Shown here: in pieces, positions 16,252 through 25,488 of the stretch
Position numbering within the stretch: position 1 is the stretch's first letter
How the letters are laid out: each line of letters opens with the position of its first letter
DNA from: Cyanobacteria bacterium SIG31
GTDB lineage: Bacteria; Cyanobacteriota; Vampirovibrionia; Gastranaerophilales; Gastranaerophilaceae
Assembly (NCBI GenBank): GCA_015152465.1
Contig: SUTX01000007.1
Span: 17,355 to 81,354, forward strand
DNA: 64,000 nt
Reading direction: 5' to 3'
Translations under genes and position numbers: made by a program
Notes under the pieces: generated by a model
Seen by the model: only the letters and a program-made list of their open reading frames with translations
What the model was told of the DNA's origin: nothing
Databases searched by the model: none

Positions 16252-16910
16252 TGTCAATAACATATTTAGGACATAGCGCATTTGAAATAAAAACGGATAA
16301 AGAAAAAATTTTAATAGATCCTTTTTTGATTAAATCGCCAGAGTATGATTATGGTGGCGTAACAGATATTTTTGTGACGCATGGCCATAGTGATCATTTG
16401 GGTAGTGCTATTGAAATTTCAAGAAAAACGGGAGCAAGAATAACCGCTGTTTTTGAACTTGCAAATTATTGTGCAACTCAAGGTGCTAATGCAAATGGGA
16501 TAAATTTAGGGGGTTGGATAAATTATGACTGGGGTAGAGCAATTGCACTACCAGCGTTTCATTCAAGTTCAACTCCAAGTGGAGAATATGCAGGGTGTCC
16601 TTGTGGATTTATTTTTGAAATAGCAGGAAATGTTATTTATCATGCTGGAGACACTTGTCTTAATTCAGAAATGAAAATAATTGGTGAAATATATAGACCA
16701 GACATAGCCATGTTACCTATCGGAGGTTGTTATACTATGGACATTGAACATGCGGTTATGGCTTCAGAATGGTTGGGTGTAAGTGCAGTTATACCAATGC
16801 ATTACAACACTTTTGAAGCCATAAATGTAGATATTACTGATTTTGAGCGTCAGGTGAGAGAAAAAGGAAAAATTCCTCTAGTGTTAAAAATCGGACAAAC
16901 ACTGGGTTAA
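16251..16910 (+). CDS. UPF0173-type metal-dependent hydrolase (metallo-beta-lactamase fold)
   Basis: 219 residues. ITYLGHSAFEI and IDPFL near the N-terminus, the metal motif THGHSDHLG (about 45-53), YHAGDTCL and a final MHYNTF make this the UPF0173/UlaG-like branch of the metallo-beta-lactamase superfamily. The natural substrate of the family is not established. It is translationally coupled to the HxlR regulator, suggesting that the regulator senses a compound this enzyme acts on. Confidence 0.9.
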   Translation: MSITYLGHSAFEIKTDKEKILIDPFLIKSPEYDYGGVTDIFVTHGHSDHLGSAIEISRKTGARITAVFELANYCATQGANANGINLGGWINYDWGRAIALPAFHSSSTPSGEYAGCPCGFIFEIAGNVIYHAGDTCLNSEMKIIGEIYRPDIAMLPIGGCYTMDIEHAVMASEWLGVSAVIPMHYNTFEAINVDITDFERQVREKGKIPLVLKIGQTLG

Positions 16911-16929
16911 ATTAAGTAATGTTAACAAT

Positions 16930-16958
16930 TTGAAACTTTTCTTTGTATAGGTTATTAT
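16930..16958 (+). promoter_or_regulatory. Promoter of the fliF operon
   Basis: TTGAAA (16930-16935), 17-bp spacer, TATTAT (16953-16958). Start predicted near 16965, giving a leader of about 290 nt before fliF. Confidence 0.55.
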
Positions 16959-17007
16959 TTATATTGAGAATTTGTGCGCTGGGGGAAAGGGTAAGCACAT
17001 CAGCCCT

Positions 17008-17245
17008 GTAAATAAAACTACAGACTAAAAAGAAGGTTTGGCAAGTAAAACCAGCTAGTAAATAAAACTATAAACTTAGAAAAAGGTTAAGGCAAGCAAA
17101 ACCGGCTAGCAAATAAAACTATAAACTTGGAAGAAGGTTGAGGCAAGTAAAATCAGCTAGTAAATAAAACTATAAACTTGGAAGAAGGTTGAGGTAAACA
17201 AAACCAGCCGGTAGGTGAAACTACAAACTTGGAAGAAGGTTGAAA
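17008..17245 (+). repeat. 51-bp tandem repeats in the fliF 5' leader
   Basis: Four full units (17008, 17058, 17109, 17160; lengths 50, 51, 51, 51 bp) and a partial fifth at 17211-17245. Each reads roughly GTAAATAAAACTATAAACTT, then GGAAGAAGGTTGAGGCAAG, then TAAAACCAGCTA. Each can pair TAG(T) with ACTA around an AAATAAA loop and GGTT with AACC, with compensating changes such as GTAG-GTGAAA-CTAC in the last unit. Stops occur in all forward frames. It is therefore probably repeated RNA structure; each unit also carries an AGAAGG Shine-Dalgarno-like element. Confidence 0.85.
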
Positions 17246-17253
17246 AAAATAAA

Positions 17254-18798
17254 ATGGAAAATAACTATTTTGCACTATTAGCTAATGATGTAAAAAAACT
17301 CTGGAACGGTTTGGACGATGGGCAAAAGCTTGGTATGCTTGCTTTAATAGTTGTGACAATTATTGCAGCGACATTCTTTTTATCTAAAGCAATGGAGCCG
17401 GACTGGGTTGTTTTATATTCTGATTTGAATGAAGTAAACGCCTTAACAATTGTTGAAAATATGAAAAAGAATGGTTATCAATATAAAGTTTCTGAAGATA
17501 AGCATTCGATTTTAGTTCCATCAAATGTTAGGGATGAGATGAGAGTTTTTGTTGCTGAAAACGATTTAATAAAAACAGGAGATGCTGGTTTTGAAATCTT
17601 GGACGATATGCAACTTGGCTCTACAGATTTTAAGAATAAACTAACAAAACAAAGAATTTTTCAAGGAGAAATTACTCGTGCAATAGAAAAAATTCAAGGT
17701 ATAAGATATGCAAAAGTTCAGCTTGCAGAGCCTGAGCGTTCAATTTTTGAAGATAATGATGAAAAACCAACAGCATCAGTTATGTTAGTTCTTGAACCAG
17801 GTTATAAGTTAAAAAGCTCTCAGGTAAAAGCTATTAAGAATTTGGTTGCATATTCTGTTCCAAGAATGACACCAGAACAAGTATTTATTACAGACCAAAA
17901 TGGTAATGTACTTTCAGATGAAACTTCTAAAAACTCAACAGATATGGAAAGTTTTAAGTCAAACCTTGAAAAACAAACTGCGAAAAAAGTTTCAGAAGTT
18001 TTAGAAAAAATTGTTGGAAAAGGAAATGTATCTGTACAAGTTAATGCGGATATAGATTTCAATTCTGCAAAAGCAACAATTGAAAGTTATATTCCAGTTA
18101 ACGATAAAGGAGAGGGTGTTGTAGTAAGCTCTCAAACAGAGATTGAGAGTTACGAAAACCCAAACCATGTTCCGAACTCAACAGCAGTAAATCAAAGAAA
18201 CTTAAACTATTCTAAAGAAAAAACTGCTATAAATTATAATGTTTCTAAAGAAGTTAAACAAGTTATTTATGCACCAGGAACTGTGAAAAGATTATCAATA
18301 GCTGTTGCAGTTAACAAAATATTAACTTCTGAAGAAAAAGATGAGATAAAAGACCTTGTACTATCAGCATCAGGTGTTGATTATTCAAGGGGTGATGTTA
18401 TTTCAATTTCTGGATTACAATTTGAGGGTGCAACTACTGATAGAAAAGTTAATATGGAATTGGAAAAACAATATCAACATGAACAATTGATTTATATGGT
18501 TACATCTTCTGTAATTCCTCTAATAATAGTTCTTGTATTAGGTTGTTTTGCTCTTGCTGTTCTTAAAGGCTTTGTCTCAAAAATGCCAACTCCAAAGAAA
18601 ACAGAACGTAAGGTTGTGGAAGAGCTTATTCCAAAAGTTGTTGAAGAGGAAGAAGCGCCGGAAGTTTCTCCAAGGATAGAATTTAATAAAAAAGAAATTC
18701 AATCTCGAAAAGAACAAACGATATCAGAAATAAACGAAGCTGTATTATCTGCACCAGAAGATGCGGCAAAATTACTAACATCATTTATAAGAGAATAG
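17254..18798 (+). CDS. fliF: Flagellar MS-ring protein FliF
   Basis: 514 residues from the ATG at 17254; the GTG at 17215 lies in the last leader repeat and is less likely. FliF forms the MS ring, the base on which rotor and export gate assemble. Membrane helices are at about 25-45 and 435-455, flanking periplasmic ring-building motifs (DWVVLYSDLNEVNALTIVENM). The C-terminal acidic tail after residue 470 would bind FliG, encoded next. The C-terminus ends in a LLTSFIRE-type FliG-binding segment. First gene of fliF-fliG-fliH-fliI. Confidence 0.95.
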   Translation: MENNYFALLANDVKKLWNGLDDGQKLGMLALIVVTIIAATFFLSKAMEPDWVVLYSDLNEVNALTIVENMKKNGYQYKVSEDKHSILVPSNVRDEMRVFVAENDLIKTGDAGFEILDDMQLGSTDFKNKLTKQRIFQGEITRAIEKIQGIRYAKVQLAEPERSIFEDNDEKPTASVMLVLEPGYKLKSSQVKAIKNLVAYSVPRMTPEQVFITDQNGNVLSDETSKNSTDMESFKSNLEKQTAKKVSEVLEKIVGKGNVSVQVNADIDFNSAKATIESYIPVNDKGEGVVVSSQTEIESYENPNHVPNSTAVNQRNLNYSKEKTAINYNVSKEVKQVIYAPGTVKRLSIAVAVNKILTSEEKDEIKDLVLSASGVDYSRGDVISISGLQFEGATTDRKVNMELEKQYQHEQLIYMVTSSVIPLIIVLVLGCFALAVLKGFVSKMPTPKKTERKVVEELIPKVVEEEEAPEVSPRIEFNKKEIQSRKEQTISEINEAVLSAPEDAAKLLTSFIRE

Positions 18799-18888
18799 TG
18801 CTACGCACGTAGAAATTTGACACGGTTTAAGCCAAAACTACTAACTAAAAAAACATGACAAAGACGCCTAAAGAGGAACTACTGGATA

Positions 18889-19938
18889 ATGGGTATAGAA
18901 GAAATAAAAAAAGCCAAAGAAGAAGAGAAAAAGGTTTTTAAACGACCTAGCCAAAAGGTTGCTGCACTTTTAATTGCATTAGGTCCAACAACGGCTTCTG
19001 AAATTCTTAAAAATATAAAAGACGAAGATTTGTTAGAACAAATAACTTTAGATATTGCGAATTTGGGAAAAGTATCTGATGAAGATTTGAACGAAGTTTT
19101 AGCAGAATTTAAAGCTGTTTTCCAAGCGAAAAACTATATTACTCAGGGTGGTGTTGCTTATGCAAAACAGCTTTTAGCACAAGCTTATGGCGATGCGGAA
19201 GCTGCATCAATGCTGGAAAAAGTTAATTCAATGGTTAATACAAACCCATTCTATTTCTTGAATGAAGCAGATCCATCTCAGTTAGCAAACACTTTCTCAA
19301 GTGAAAACCCACAATTATTAGCTTTGATTTTAGCTTATTTAAGACCAGAGCTATCTGCTCAGGTTTTGGCGTTTTTACCTCCTGATGTACAAGCGGTTGT
19401 ATCGATGCGTATAGCAGATATGACACCTACAAACCCTGAAATTTTAACAACAATCGAAGATATTGTACAAAGAAAATTTTCAGCCCTTTTGGTTCAAGAT
19501 TTTTCAACTGCGGGTGGTGTCGAATCTCTTGCTAATATTCTTAACTGTTGCGATAGAGGTACAGAAAAGAATATTATGGAATGGCTTGATATTGAAAACC
19601 AAAAAATGGCTCAAGAAGTTAGAGACCTTATGTTCGTATTTGAAGATATCATTATTCTCGACGACAGAGGTATTCAAAGATTGCTTAGAGAAGTTGACAC
19701 CAAAAACCTTGCACTTGCACTTAAGGGTACAAAAGACGAAATTAAAGATAAAATATTTAAAAACATGTCTGAAAGAGCTCGTCAAATGCTTACTGATGAT
19801 ATGGAATATCTTGGCCCAGTTCGTGCAAAAGAAGTTCAAGAAGCTCAAACAGGCATTGTTAATGCTATTAGAAACCTTGAAGCGACCGGAGAAATTACTA
19901 TTACCCGTGCAAGTATTGAGGACGAATTAATTGAGTAA
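18889..19938 (+). CDS. fliG: Flagellar motor switch protein FliG
   Basis: 349 residues. FliG is the rotor protein that meets the stator and transmits torque. N-terminal QKVAALLIALGPTTASEILKNI binds FliF; a middle domain with the EHPQ-equivalent region (SENPQLLALILAYL) and a C-terminal charged torque helix (DDRGIQRLLREVDTKNLALALKG) follow. AGAGGAA precedes the ATG by about 11 nt. The 90-nt gap after fliF holds a small hairpin and a TTGACA with no convincing -10. The gene overlaps the start of fliH. Confidence 0.95.
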   Translation: MGIEEIKKAKEEEKKVFKRPSQKVAALLIALGPTTASEILKNIKDEDLLEQITLDIANLGKVSDEDLNEVLAEFKAVFQAKNYITQGGVAYAKQLLAQAYGDAEAASMLEKVNSMVNTNPFYFLNEADPSQLANTFSSENPQLLALILAYLRPELSAQVLAFLPPDVQAVVSMRIADMTPTNPEILTTIEDIVQRKFSALLVQDFSTAGGVESLANILNCCDRGTEKNIMEWLDIENQKMAQEVRDLMFVFEDIIILDDRGIQRLLREVDTKNLALALKGTKDEIKDKIFKNMSERARQMLTDDMEYLGPVRAKEVQEAQTGIVNAIRNLEATGEITITRASIEDELIE

Positions 19939-20680
19939 TAGAATAAAAAGTGGTGAAATTCAAATAGGTAGTAGCTATGTTCTGCCGATTGAGCAGACAA
20001 AAGTTACTGCGCAACAAGCAAAAGTAAAGAAAATAATAGCTGAGACCGATGCAAAAGCTCAAAAAATTATTGACGGAGCAGAGAATAAATCTCAAGTAAT
20101 TGTTCAAACTGCTAATACAGAGGCCTCTAGAATCATTGATGAAGCTCGTAAGCGTGGTGAGCAAGAATTTGATGTAATAAAACAACAAGCATATCAAGAA
20201 GGTTTTATTAAAGGCGAAAAAGATGGGTTTATAAAATTTCAAAACGATGCAACGGAAGCTCTTAAGTCGCTAGAAACACTTGCATCAGGTTCTTTTGATA
20301 TGAAAAAAAATATTATAGATTCTGCAACATTAGATATTGTAGAGCTTGTTGCAGCTATTGCAGACAAGGTTTGTCATGTAAAATTTGACGAAGAAGTTTT
20401 AAAGCAAATAACGATTGATGCCATAAAACAATTAAATGATAAGGAAAATATTACAATAATTGTTAATCCAAAATTAGTTGATAATATTACCTCTTTTTCA
20501 GAAGACTTTAGAGAAGAAATCCCAAAAATACAAACAATTAAGATTCTTGAAGACAATTCAGTTTCTCCAGATGGAGTTATTGTTGAAACGTTAAATACAC
20601 GATTAGATTCACGAGTCTCAACACAAATATCAGAAATAGCGCAAAAAATGTTAACAGGTGCTAATGATGAGTTGGAATAA
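19931..20680 (+). CDS. fliH: Flagellar export ATPase regulator FliH
   Basis: 249 residues starting at TTG 19931, inside the end of fliG, with GAGGA 8-9 nt upstream; no better start exists. The N-terminal region is Lys/Gln/Ala-rich and helical (about 25-90), as in FliH/YscL/V-ATPase-E-type stalks. The C-terminal domain (about 120-245) includes SPDGVIVETLNTRLDSRV, typical of FliH. FliH dimers hold FliI at the export gate. Its end overlaps the fliI start. Confidence 0.88.
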   Translation: MSNRIKSGEIQIGSSYVLPIEQTKVTAQQAKVKKIIAETDAKAQKIIDGAENKSQVIVQTANTEASRIIDEARKRGEQEFDVIKQQAYQEGFIKGEKDGFIKFQNDATEALKSLETLASGSFDMKKNIIDSATLDIVELVAAIADKVCHVKFDEEVLKQITIDAIKQLNDKENITIIVNPKLVDNITSFSEDFREEIPKIQTIKILEDNSVSPDGVIVETLNTRLDSRVSTQISEIAQKMLTGANDELE

Positions 20681-21989
20681 GGAAAAATATCTTAATATAA
20701 TTAATAAAACAGAAACTATCAAGCAAATTGGTAAAATTACTGAAATTATCGGGCTTACAATTGAATCCGATGGACCAAAATCTTCTATAGGTGATTTGTG
20801 TTACATTTATAATGAATTGGGAGAAGAACCTACAATGGCAGAGGTTGTAGGGTTTAGGAAAGATAAAATCCTTTTAATGCCGTTGGCTTCTCCAGATGGA
20901 ATAAGGCCAGGTGCAAGTGTTGTTAATACTGGCGGAGCAATGAAAATAGGGGTTGGTAATCAGCTTATTGGTAGAGTGTTAGACGGTTTAGGTCGCCCTA
21001 TAGACACTTTAGGTGATATAAGATTTTCAGAATATCGATCAACACAAGCCGACGCAATAAACCCGTTAAAAAGAAAACGTATAACTGAAGCATTACCGTT
21101 GGGTATAAAATCTGTTGATGCTTTTGCAACAGTTGGTAAAGGACAAAGATTGGGTATTTTTGCAGGTTCTGGTGTTGGTAAAAGTACAACATTAGGCATG
21201 ATGGCAAAAAACACATCTGCAGATTTGAATGTAATTGCTTTAGTGGGAGAACGTGGCAGAGAGGTTAAAGAATTTATTGAAGAGATTCTTGGTCCTGAAG
21301 GCATGAAGCGTTCAATAGTTATAGCTGCAACTTCTGAGCAACCATCTTTGGTAAAAATAAAAGCAGCTTTTGTTGCTACAACTATCGCAGAATATTTTCG
21401 AGACAAAGGTATGGACGTTCTATTTATGCTTGACTCAGTAACCCGTATTGCAATGGCTCAAAGGGAAGTTGGTCTTGCTATTGGTGAACCTCCAGCAACA
21501 AGAGGTTATACTCCGTCTGTTTTTGCATTAATGCCAAAACTTATGGAAAGAGCTGGAACAAATGAACACGGCACAATGACAGGTTTGTATACAGTATTGG
21601 TTGAGGGTGATGATTTTAATGAACCGATATCCGATACTTCTAGAAGTATTTTGGATGGTCATATTGTTCTATCAAGAGCACTTGCTCATAAAAACCATTA
21701 TCCTGCGGTTGATGTTTTGCAGTCATTGAGTAGGGTAATGGGTGATGTGACAACAGAAGAACATAGGGAAGCTGCGGGTGTTATAAGAAATTTGATGGCT
21801 GTGCATGCCAAGAATGAAGATTTGATAAACATTGGTGCTTATGTTACAGGTTCAGATCCTTTATGTGATAAAGCGATAGGAATGATGGATGGTATAAATC
21901 AGTTTTTACAACAAACAACTAAAGAAAAAATAGATTTTGAACAAAGCATTAATGATTTAATCCAACTTGGACATATGGCTGGTGTATAA
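20667..21989 (+). CDS. fliI: Flagellum-specific export ATPase FliI
   Basis: 440 residues from the ATG at 20667 (AGGTG 6 nt upstream; ATG 20664 and GTG 20658 are alternatives). Homologous to F1-ATPase beta, it energises flagellar type III export. Walker A GSGVGKSTT lies near 166-174, with ALVGERGREVKEFIEE and the Walker B region LFMLDSVTRIAMAQREVGLAIGEPP. It overlaps fliH by 14 nt. The operon ends here at a strong hairpin; fliJ is not directly downstream. Confidence 0.96.
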   Translation: MSWNKEKYLNIINKTETIKQIGKITEIIGLTIESDGPKSSIGDLCYIYNELGEEPTMAEVVGFRKDKILLMPLASPDGIRPGASVVNTGGAMKIGVGNQLIGRVLDGLGRPIDTLGDIRFSEYRSTQADAINPLKRKRITEALPLGIKSVDAFATVGKGQRLGIFAGSGVGKSTTLGMMAKNTSADLNVIALVGERGREVKEFIEEILGPEGMKRSIVIAATSEQPSLVKIKAAFVATTIAEYFRDKGMDVLFMLDSVTRIAMAQREVGLAIGEPPATRGYTPSVFALMPKLMERAGTNEHGTMTGLYTVLVEGDDFNEPISDTSRSILDGHIVLSRALAHKNHYPAVDVLQSLSRVMGDVTTEEHREAAGVIRNLMAVHAKNEDLINIGAYVTGSDPLCDKAIGMMDGINQFLQQTTKEKIDFEQSINDLIQLGHMAGV

Positions 21990-22024
21990 AAAAGACTTTA
22001 GAAATTATTTCTAAAGTCTTTTTT
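21989..22024. terminator. Bidirectional terminator between fliI and accA
   Basis: AAAAAGACTTTAGAAA / TTTCTAAAGTCTTTTT hairpin with T runs on both strands, between two convergent operons. Confidence 0.9.
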
Positions 22025-22028
22025 ATTT

Positions 22029-22985
22029 CTAACTTTCAATAAATCTACCCATAGCCCTGAATTTTGAATATCTTTCTTCTCTAAGTTTTTCTACAGAAAG
22101 TTTTGACAATTCTTTTAGGGCTTTAAGAATGGATTTTTTCATATTATCTGCAGTTTGTTGATAATTAGCGTGAGCACCACCTAAAGGTTCTGGAATTTCT
22201 TCATCAATAATGTCAAATTCTAATAAGTCTTTAGCTGTTATTTTAAGAGCTTCTGCTGCATCAGCAAACTTTGCAGCATCTCTCCAAAGAATAGAGGCAC
22301 ATCCCTCAGGTGAAATAACAGTGTAATATGCGTGTTCAAGCATCATAACTCTATCTGCAACACCTAAGCCAAGAGCACCGCCACTACAACCTTCTCCAGT
22401 AATTATTGCTATAATAGGAACGTTTATTTTTGACATTTCTCTTAGGTTTACAGCAATTGCAACGCCTTGACCAGTCTCTTCTGCTTTAATACCAGGATAT
22501 GCACCTGGAGTGTCTATCAATGTTATGATAGGAATGTTAAACTTATTAGCATGTTTCATTAAACGAAGAGCTTTTCTGTAACCTTGTGGTTGAGGCATTC
22601 CAAAGTTATATTCCAGATTTTCTTTTGTGTTTCTGCCTTTTTGAATACCGATAATCATAACAGGTTTTCCGTCGATTTTTGCAAGACCTCCAATAATAGC
22701 CCTGTCATCCATGCCTTCTCTGTCTCCATGTAACTCAACAAAATCTTCGCAAAGAAGCTCTACATAGTCGAGAAATTTTGGTCTTTCAGGATGTCTTGCA
22801 ATTTGTAATTTTTGTGAAGGTTTCAATTTTGAATACAACTCCTTTTTATAATCTTCTGCTTGTTTTTCAAAAGTTTTGATTTGGTTATCCATATCTAAAC
22901 CTGAGGCTTCGCTCATTTTCTTAAGCTCATCTATTTTATTTTGTATATCTATAATTGGTTTTTCAAAATCTAAAACTACTGCCAT
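22029..22985 (-). CDS. accA: Acetyl-CoA carboxylase carboxyltransferase subunit alpha
   Basis: 318 residues. It forms with AccD the carboxyltransferase that makes malonyl-CoA, the first step of fatty-acid synthesis. Recognised by the helical N-terminus, RPKFLDYVELLCEDFVELHGDREG, and the oxyanion-hole segment GEGCSGGALGLGVADRVMMLEHAYYTVISPEGCASILW. A GGAG ribosome site sits 8 nt before the ATG. It follows accD by 2 nt. Confidence 0.97.
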   Translation of the reverse strand: MAVVLDFEKPIIDIQNKIDELKKMSEASGLDMDNQIKTFEKQAEDYKKELYSKLKPSQKLQIARHPERPKFLDYVELLCEDFVELHGDREGMDDRAIIGGLAKIDGKPVMIIGIQKGRNTKENLEYNFGMPQPQGYRKALRLMKHANKFNIPIITLIDTPGAYPGIKAEETGQGVAIAVNLREMSKINVPIIAIITGEGCSGGALGLGVADRVMMLEHAYYTVISPEGCASILWRDAAKFADAAEALKITAKDLLEFDIIDEEIPEPLGGAHANYQQTADNMKKSILKALKELSKLSVEKLREERYSKFRAMGRFIES

Positions 22986-22987
22986 TA

Positions 22988-23854
22988 TTATACTCCATGC
23001 ATTTCCAAAATATTTGCTAGTGTTTTTCTTAAGTTTTTACGCTTTGAAACAATATCAACTTGACCATATTTCAATAAATATTCTGCGGTTTGGAAATCAG
23101 ACGGAAGTTTTTGTCTAATAGTTTGTTCAATAACCCTTCTGCCTGCAAAACCAATTCTTGCGCCTTGTTCTGCAATAATAATATCGCCAAGAGTCCCAAA
23201 ACTAGCAGTTATACCGCCAAATGTTGGTTCTGTAAGCAAGTTAATGTATAAAATTCCTGCTTCGTCGAGCTTACCAACGGCACAAGAAGTTTTAGCCATT
23301 TGCATTAAGCTTAAAGCACTTTCTTGCATTCTTGCACCACCAGAAGAAGTAATCGCAAGCATAGGAAGTTTTAGTGCAAGAGCTTTTTCCATAATTCTTG
23401 TAACTTTTTCTCCAACAACAGAACCCATTGATCCGCCCATGTAATCAAAATCCATTACAGCAACGGCAATTTTATGACCTTTGATTTTAGCTAAACCTGT
23501 TATTACAGCCTCATCTAAACCGGTCTTTGCATGGGCCTTTTTAAGTCTGTCTGCGTAAGATTCTGTATCAAAAAAGTTTAAAGGGTCAGTTGGTTTTACA
23601 CCTTTAAACAATTCTTCAAATGAATCTTCGTCAAATAGCTGAGAGATTCTAGTTCTTGCGTTTATTCTAAAATGATAGTCACAATGAGGACATACCATTA
23701 AATTATCCTCTAATTCTGATTTTAGGATTTGAGATTCGCAGTGAACACATTTTACCCACAAACCAGGGTTAGCATCCTCTAGCCCTCTCATTTCTTTTGC
23801 ACGTCTTTCGATTTGTGCTTCTTTTCGTTTATCAAACCATTCTTGTATTGACAT
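22988..23854 (-). CDS. accD: Acetyl-CoA carboxylase carboxyltransferase subunit beta
   Basis: 288 residues from the ATG at 23854 (MSIQEWFDKRK, matching the family's usual MSxxxWFxxRR start). The frame is open 23 codons further upstream to 23923, so a longer form is possible. A four-cysteine zinc finger (CVHC ... CPHC) near residues 37-60 is followed by the crotonase fold with GGSMGSVVGEKVTR and SGGARMQE. First gene of accD-accA. Confidence 0.96.
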   Translation of the reverse strand: MSIQEWFDKRKEAQIERRAKEMRGLEDANPGLWVKCVHCESQILKSELEDNLMVCPHCDYHFRINARTRISQLFDEDSFEELFKGVKPTDPLNFFDTESYADRLKKAHAKTGLDEAVITGLAKIKGHKIAVAVMDFDYMGGSMGSVVGEKVTRIMEKALALKLPMLAITSSGGARMQESALSLMQMAKTSCAVGKLDEAGILYINLLTEPTFGGITASFGTLGDIIIAEQGARIGFAGRRVIEQTIRQKLPSDFQTAEYLLKYGQVDIVSKRKNLRKTLANILEMHGV

Positions 23855-23994
23855 ATTTTCTCTTTTCCGGCAAAAGCCGTCCTTTACTCCTTTTGAGACA
23901 TATTTTATCTCATGATACTCCATTATTTTAACTCAAACATAGCAATTAAGTACTAAATGTTAAGCTAATGTTAAATAGGTTATAAAAAATGTTC

Positions 23995-24023
23995 TTGACT
24001 AATATTATTCAAAATCGTATATT
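23995..24023 (+). promoter_or_regulatory. Promoter of the secreted protein gene at 24047
   Basis: TTGACT (23995-24000), 17-bp spacer, TATATT (24018-24023); start near 24030. An AAGGGAG ribosome site follows. Confidence 0.75.
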
Positions 24024-24046
24024 ATTAAGGAAAAAAGGGAGAAAAA

Positions 24047-24667
24047 ATGAAAAATTTTCTATTAGTTTTATCTTTAATTTTGCTTATACAACCGGTTATG
24101 GCAAAAAATGTAAAAGTGCAAGCAGTTGATGATTTTTCAACTGTGAACCCTCCTAAAGTTTGGAAAGTTAAAGTTCTTGAAACATTTACGGCTGATAATG
24201 GAATAACAATTCATGCTAATACCATTGTTGAGGGCGATGTAGTAAATGTAAAAGCTCCTCAAAGATTAAAAAGAAATGCAACGTTTAGATTTGTGCCAAA
24301 AACGTATTATGATCCACAAGTAGGTGTATGTAAACCAGTTAAACGTGAATTTGAGGGTAAATACAGCTCAACATCAAATTTGGATAAAAAAGATTTGGCA
24401 AAAACAGGCGCAATATCAGCAGGCAGTATGTTGATAGGTTCTTTTGTAGCTCCGACAGTTGGTCTGGTTGAAGGAGTCGTGGCTAATAAAGAGGGAAATA
24501 GAGCAAAATCAGCGGTAGTTGGTGCTTATGAAAGAACCCCTCTTTCTTATGCTAATAAAGGTAAGGAAATGGAGTTTAAATCCGGACAAATATTTGTGAT
24601 GAGTTTTAAACTAAAAGAAGACGAATCAGAAAATTTGCCAAATTATACATATGAGATGGTTAAATAA
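24047..24667 (+). CDS. Secreted/periplasmic protein of unknown function
   Basis: 206 residues. A clear Sec signal peptide (about 1-19: Lys, hydrophobic core, VMA cleavage site). The mature protein has a beta-rich first half (IHANTIVEGDVVNVKAPQRLKRNATF), a glycine-rich hydrophobic segment (about 120-150) that could be membrane-active or structural, and a second beta region. No catalytic motif or named family recognised. It has its own near-consensus promoter and terminator, so it is a well-defined single-gene unit and probably abundant. Confidence 0.8.
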   Translation: MKNFLLVLSLILLIQPVMAKNVKVQAVDDFSTVNPPKVWKVKVLETFTADNGITIHANTIVEGDVVNVKAPQRLKRNATFRFVPKTYYDPQVGVCKPVKREFEGKYSSTSNLDKKDLAKTGAISAGSMLIGSFVAPTVGLVEGVVANKEGNRAKSAVVGAYERTPLSYANKGKEMEFKSGQIFVMSFKLKEDESENLPNYTYEMVK

Positions 24668-24673
24668 AACAGA

Positions 24674-24707
24674 AAAAGAAAAGCGATGTTTTCATCGCTT
24701 TTCTTTT
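24674..24707. terminator. Bidirectional terminator
   Basis: AAAGAAAAGCGATG-TTTT-CATCGCTTTTCTTT hairpin shared by the secreted-protein gene and the convergent response-regulator gene. Confidence 0.9.
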
Positions 24708-24709
24708 AT

Positions 24710-25369
24710 CTACACCAAACCCTCTTTTAAAGCTTTTACTGCAGCTTGGGTTCTGTCATCTACTACTAGTTTTTGAATAATATTGCAAACATGAGCTTTT
24801 GCAGTATGTTCGCTTATTGTAAGCGTTTTTGCTATATCGCTATTTGACTGACCGTCTACTATAAGCTTTAAAACTTCATATTCTCTTTGGGTTAAATTTG
24901 AATGTCTTTCTTTAAAAACACTTCTTGAAAGCTGGCGAGTTGGTATATTTCCGCAGTTTTTATCTCTAAAAAACGGAACAATTTTAGGATCTAGCCACAT
25001 TGCTCCAGCTTTTATCATTTTTATAATATTCATTAAAAATTCTGTTGCGATATCTTTTATAACATAAGCGCTTGCGCCTGCTTGTAGAGAAGCTGTTACT
25101 TCATCTTCTGAGGTATGAGACGTCAAAATAATAACTCTTATGTTGTTATTATGTTCTAAAATTTGTTTAGTGGCATCAATACCTGTAATATCAGGTAGTC
25201 CTAAATCCATTAAAATAATATCAGGTTTTATAAGTTTAGCTTTTTCAACAGCTTCTTTGCCAGTTGAAGCCTCGCCTATTATTTCCATTTCTGGATAATC
25301 ACAAAAAAGTGATTTTATTCCGATACGCATAAGCTTTTGATCTTCTACAAGTAATATTTTTATTTGCAT
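24710..25369 (-). CDS. NarL/LuxR-family response regulator
   Basis: 219 residues. Receiver domain at 1-122 with phospho-acceptor D55 (IILMD), acidic pair E9/D10 and the conserved Lys in VIKDIA. A LuxR-type HTH lies at about 150-219 (LTQREYEVLKLIVDGQSNSDIAKTL). It should bind DNA as a dimer when phosphorylated. No histidine kinase is adjacent, so the partner and regulon are unknown. AAGGAG ribosome site 5-6 nt before the ATG. Confidence 0.93.
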   Translation of the reverse strand: MQIKILLVEDQKLMRIGIKSLFCDYPEMEIIGEASTGKEAVEKAKLIKPDIILMDLGLPDITGIDATKQILEHNNNIRVIILTSHTSEDEVTASLQAGASAYVIKDIATEFLMNIIKMIKAGAMWLDPKIVPFFRDKNCGNIPTRQLSRSVFKERHSNLTQREYEVLKLIVDGQSNSDIAKTLTISEHTAKAHVCNIIQKLVVDDRTQAAVKALKEGLV

Positions 25370-25488
25370 ATTTTTCTCCTTGTTCTCTCACATAATAAAA
25401 GTGGTTGAAAAAGAGTTAAATTGTATAAAAATAAAATAATAAGGTATTTTTAAAAAGGTTAAATTTATAAATCTTTTTTTTCTTTCTA

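Noticed and set aside
17008..17245. Possible CRISPR array or repeat-protein gene
   Set aside because: Units are contiguous with no unique spacers, and every forward frame has stops.
16960..17253. c-di-GMP (GEMM) riboswitch in the fliF leader
   Set aside because: The conserved GGGCAAACC / GCAAAGCC / GGUAGC-GGGUUACC elements are not present by eye; left as something to test.
19463..19930. 155-codon plus-strand frame inside fliG
   Set aside because: An out-of-frame shadow of a conserved gene.
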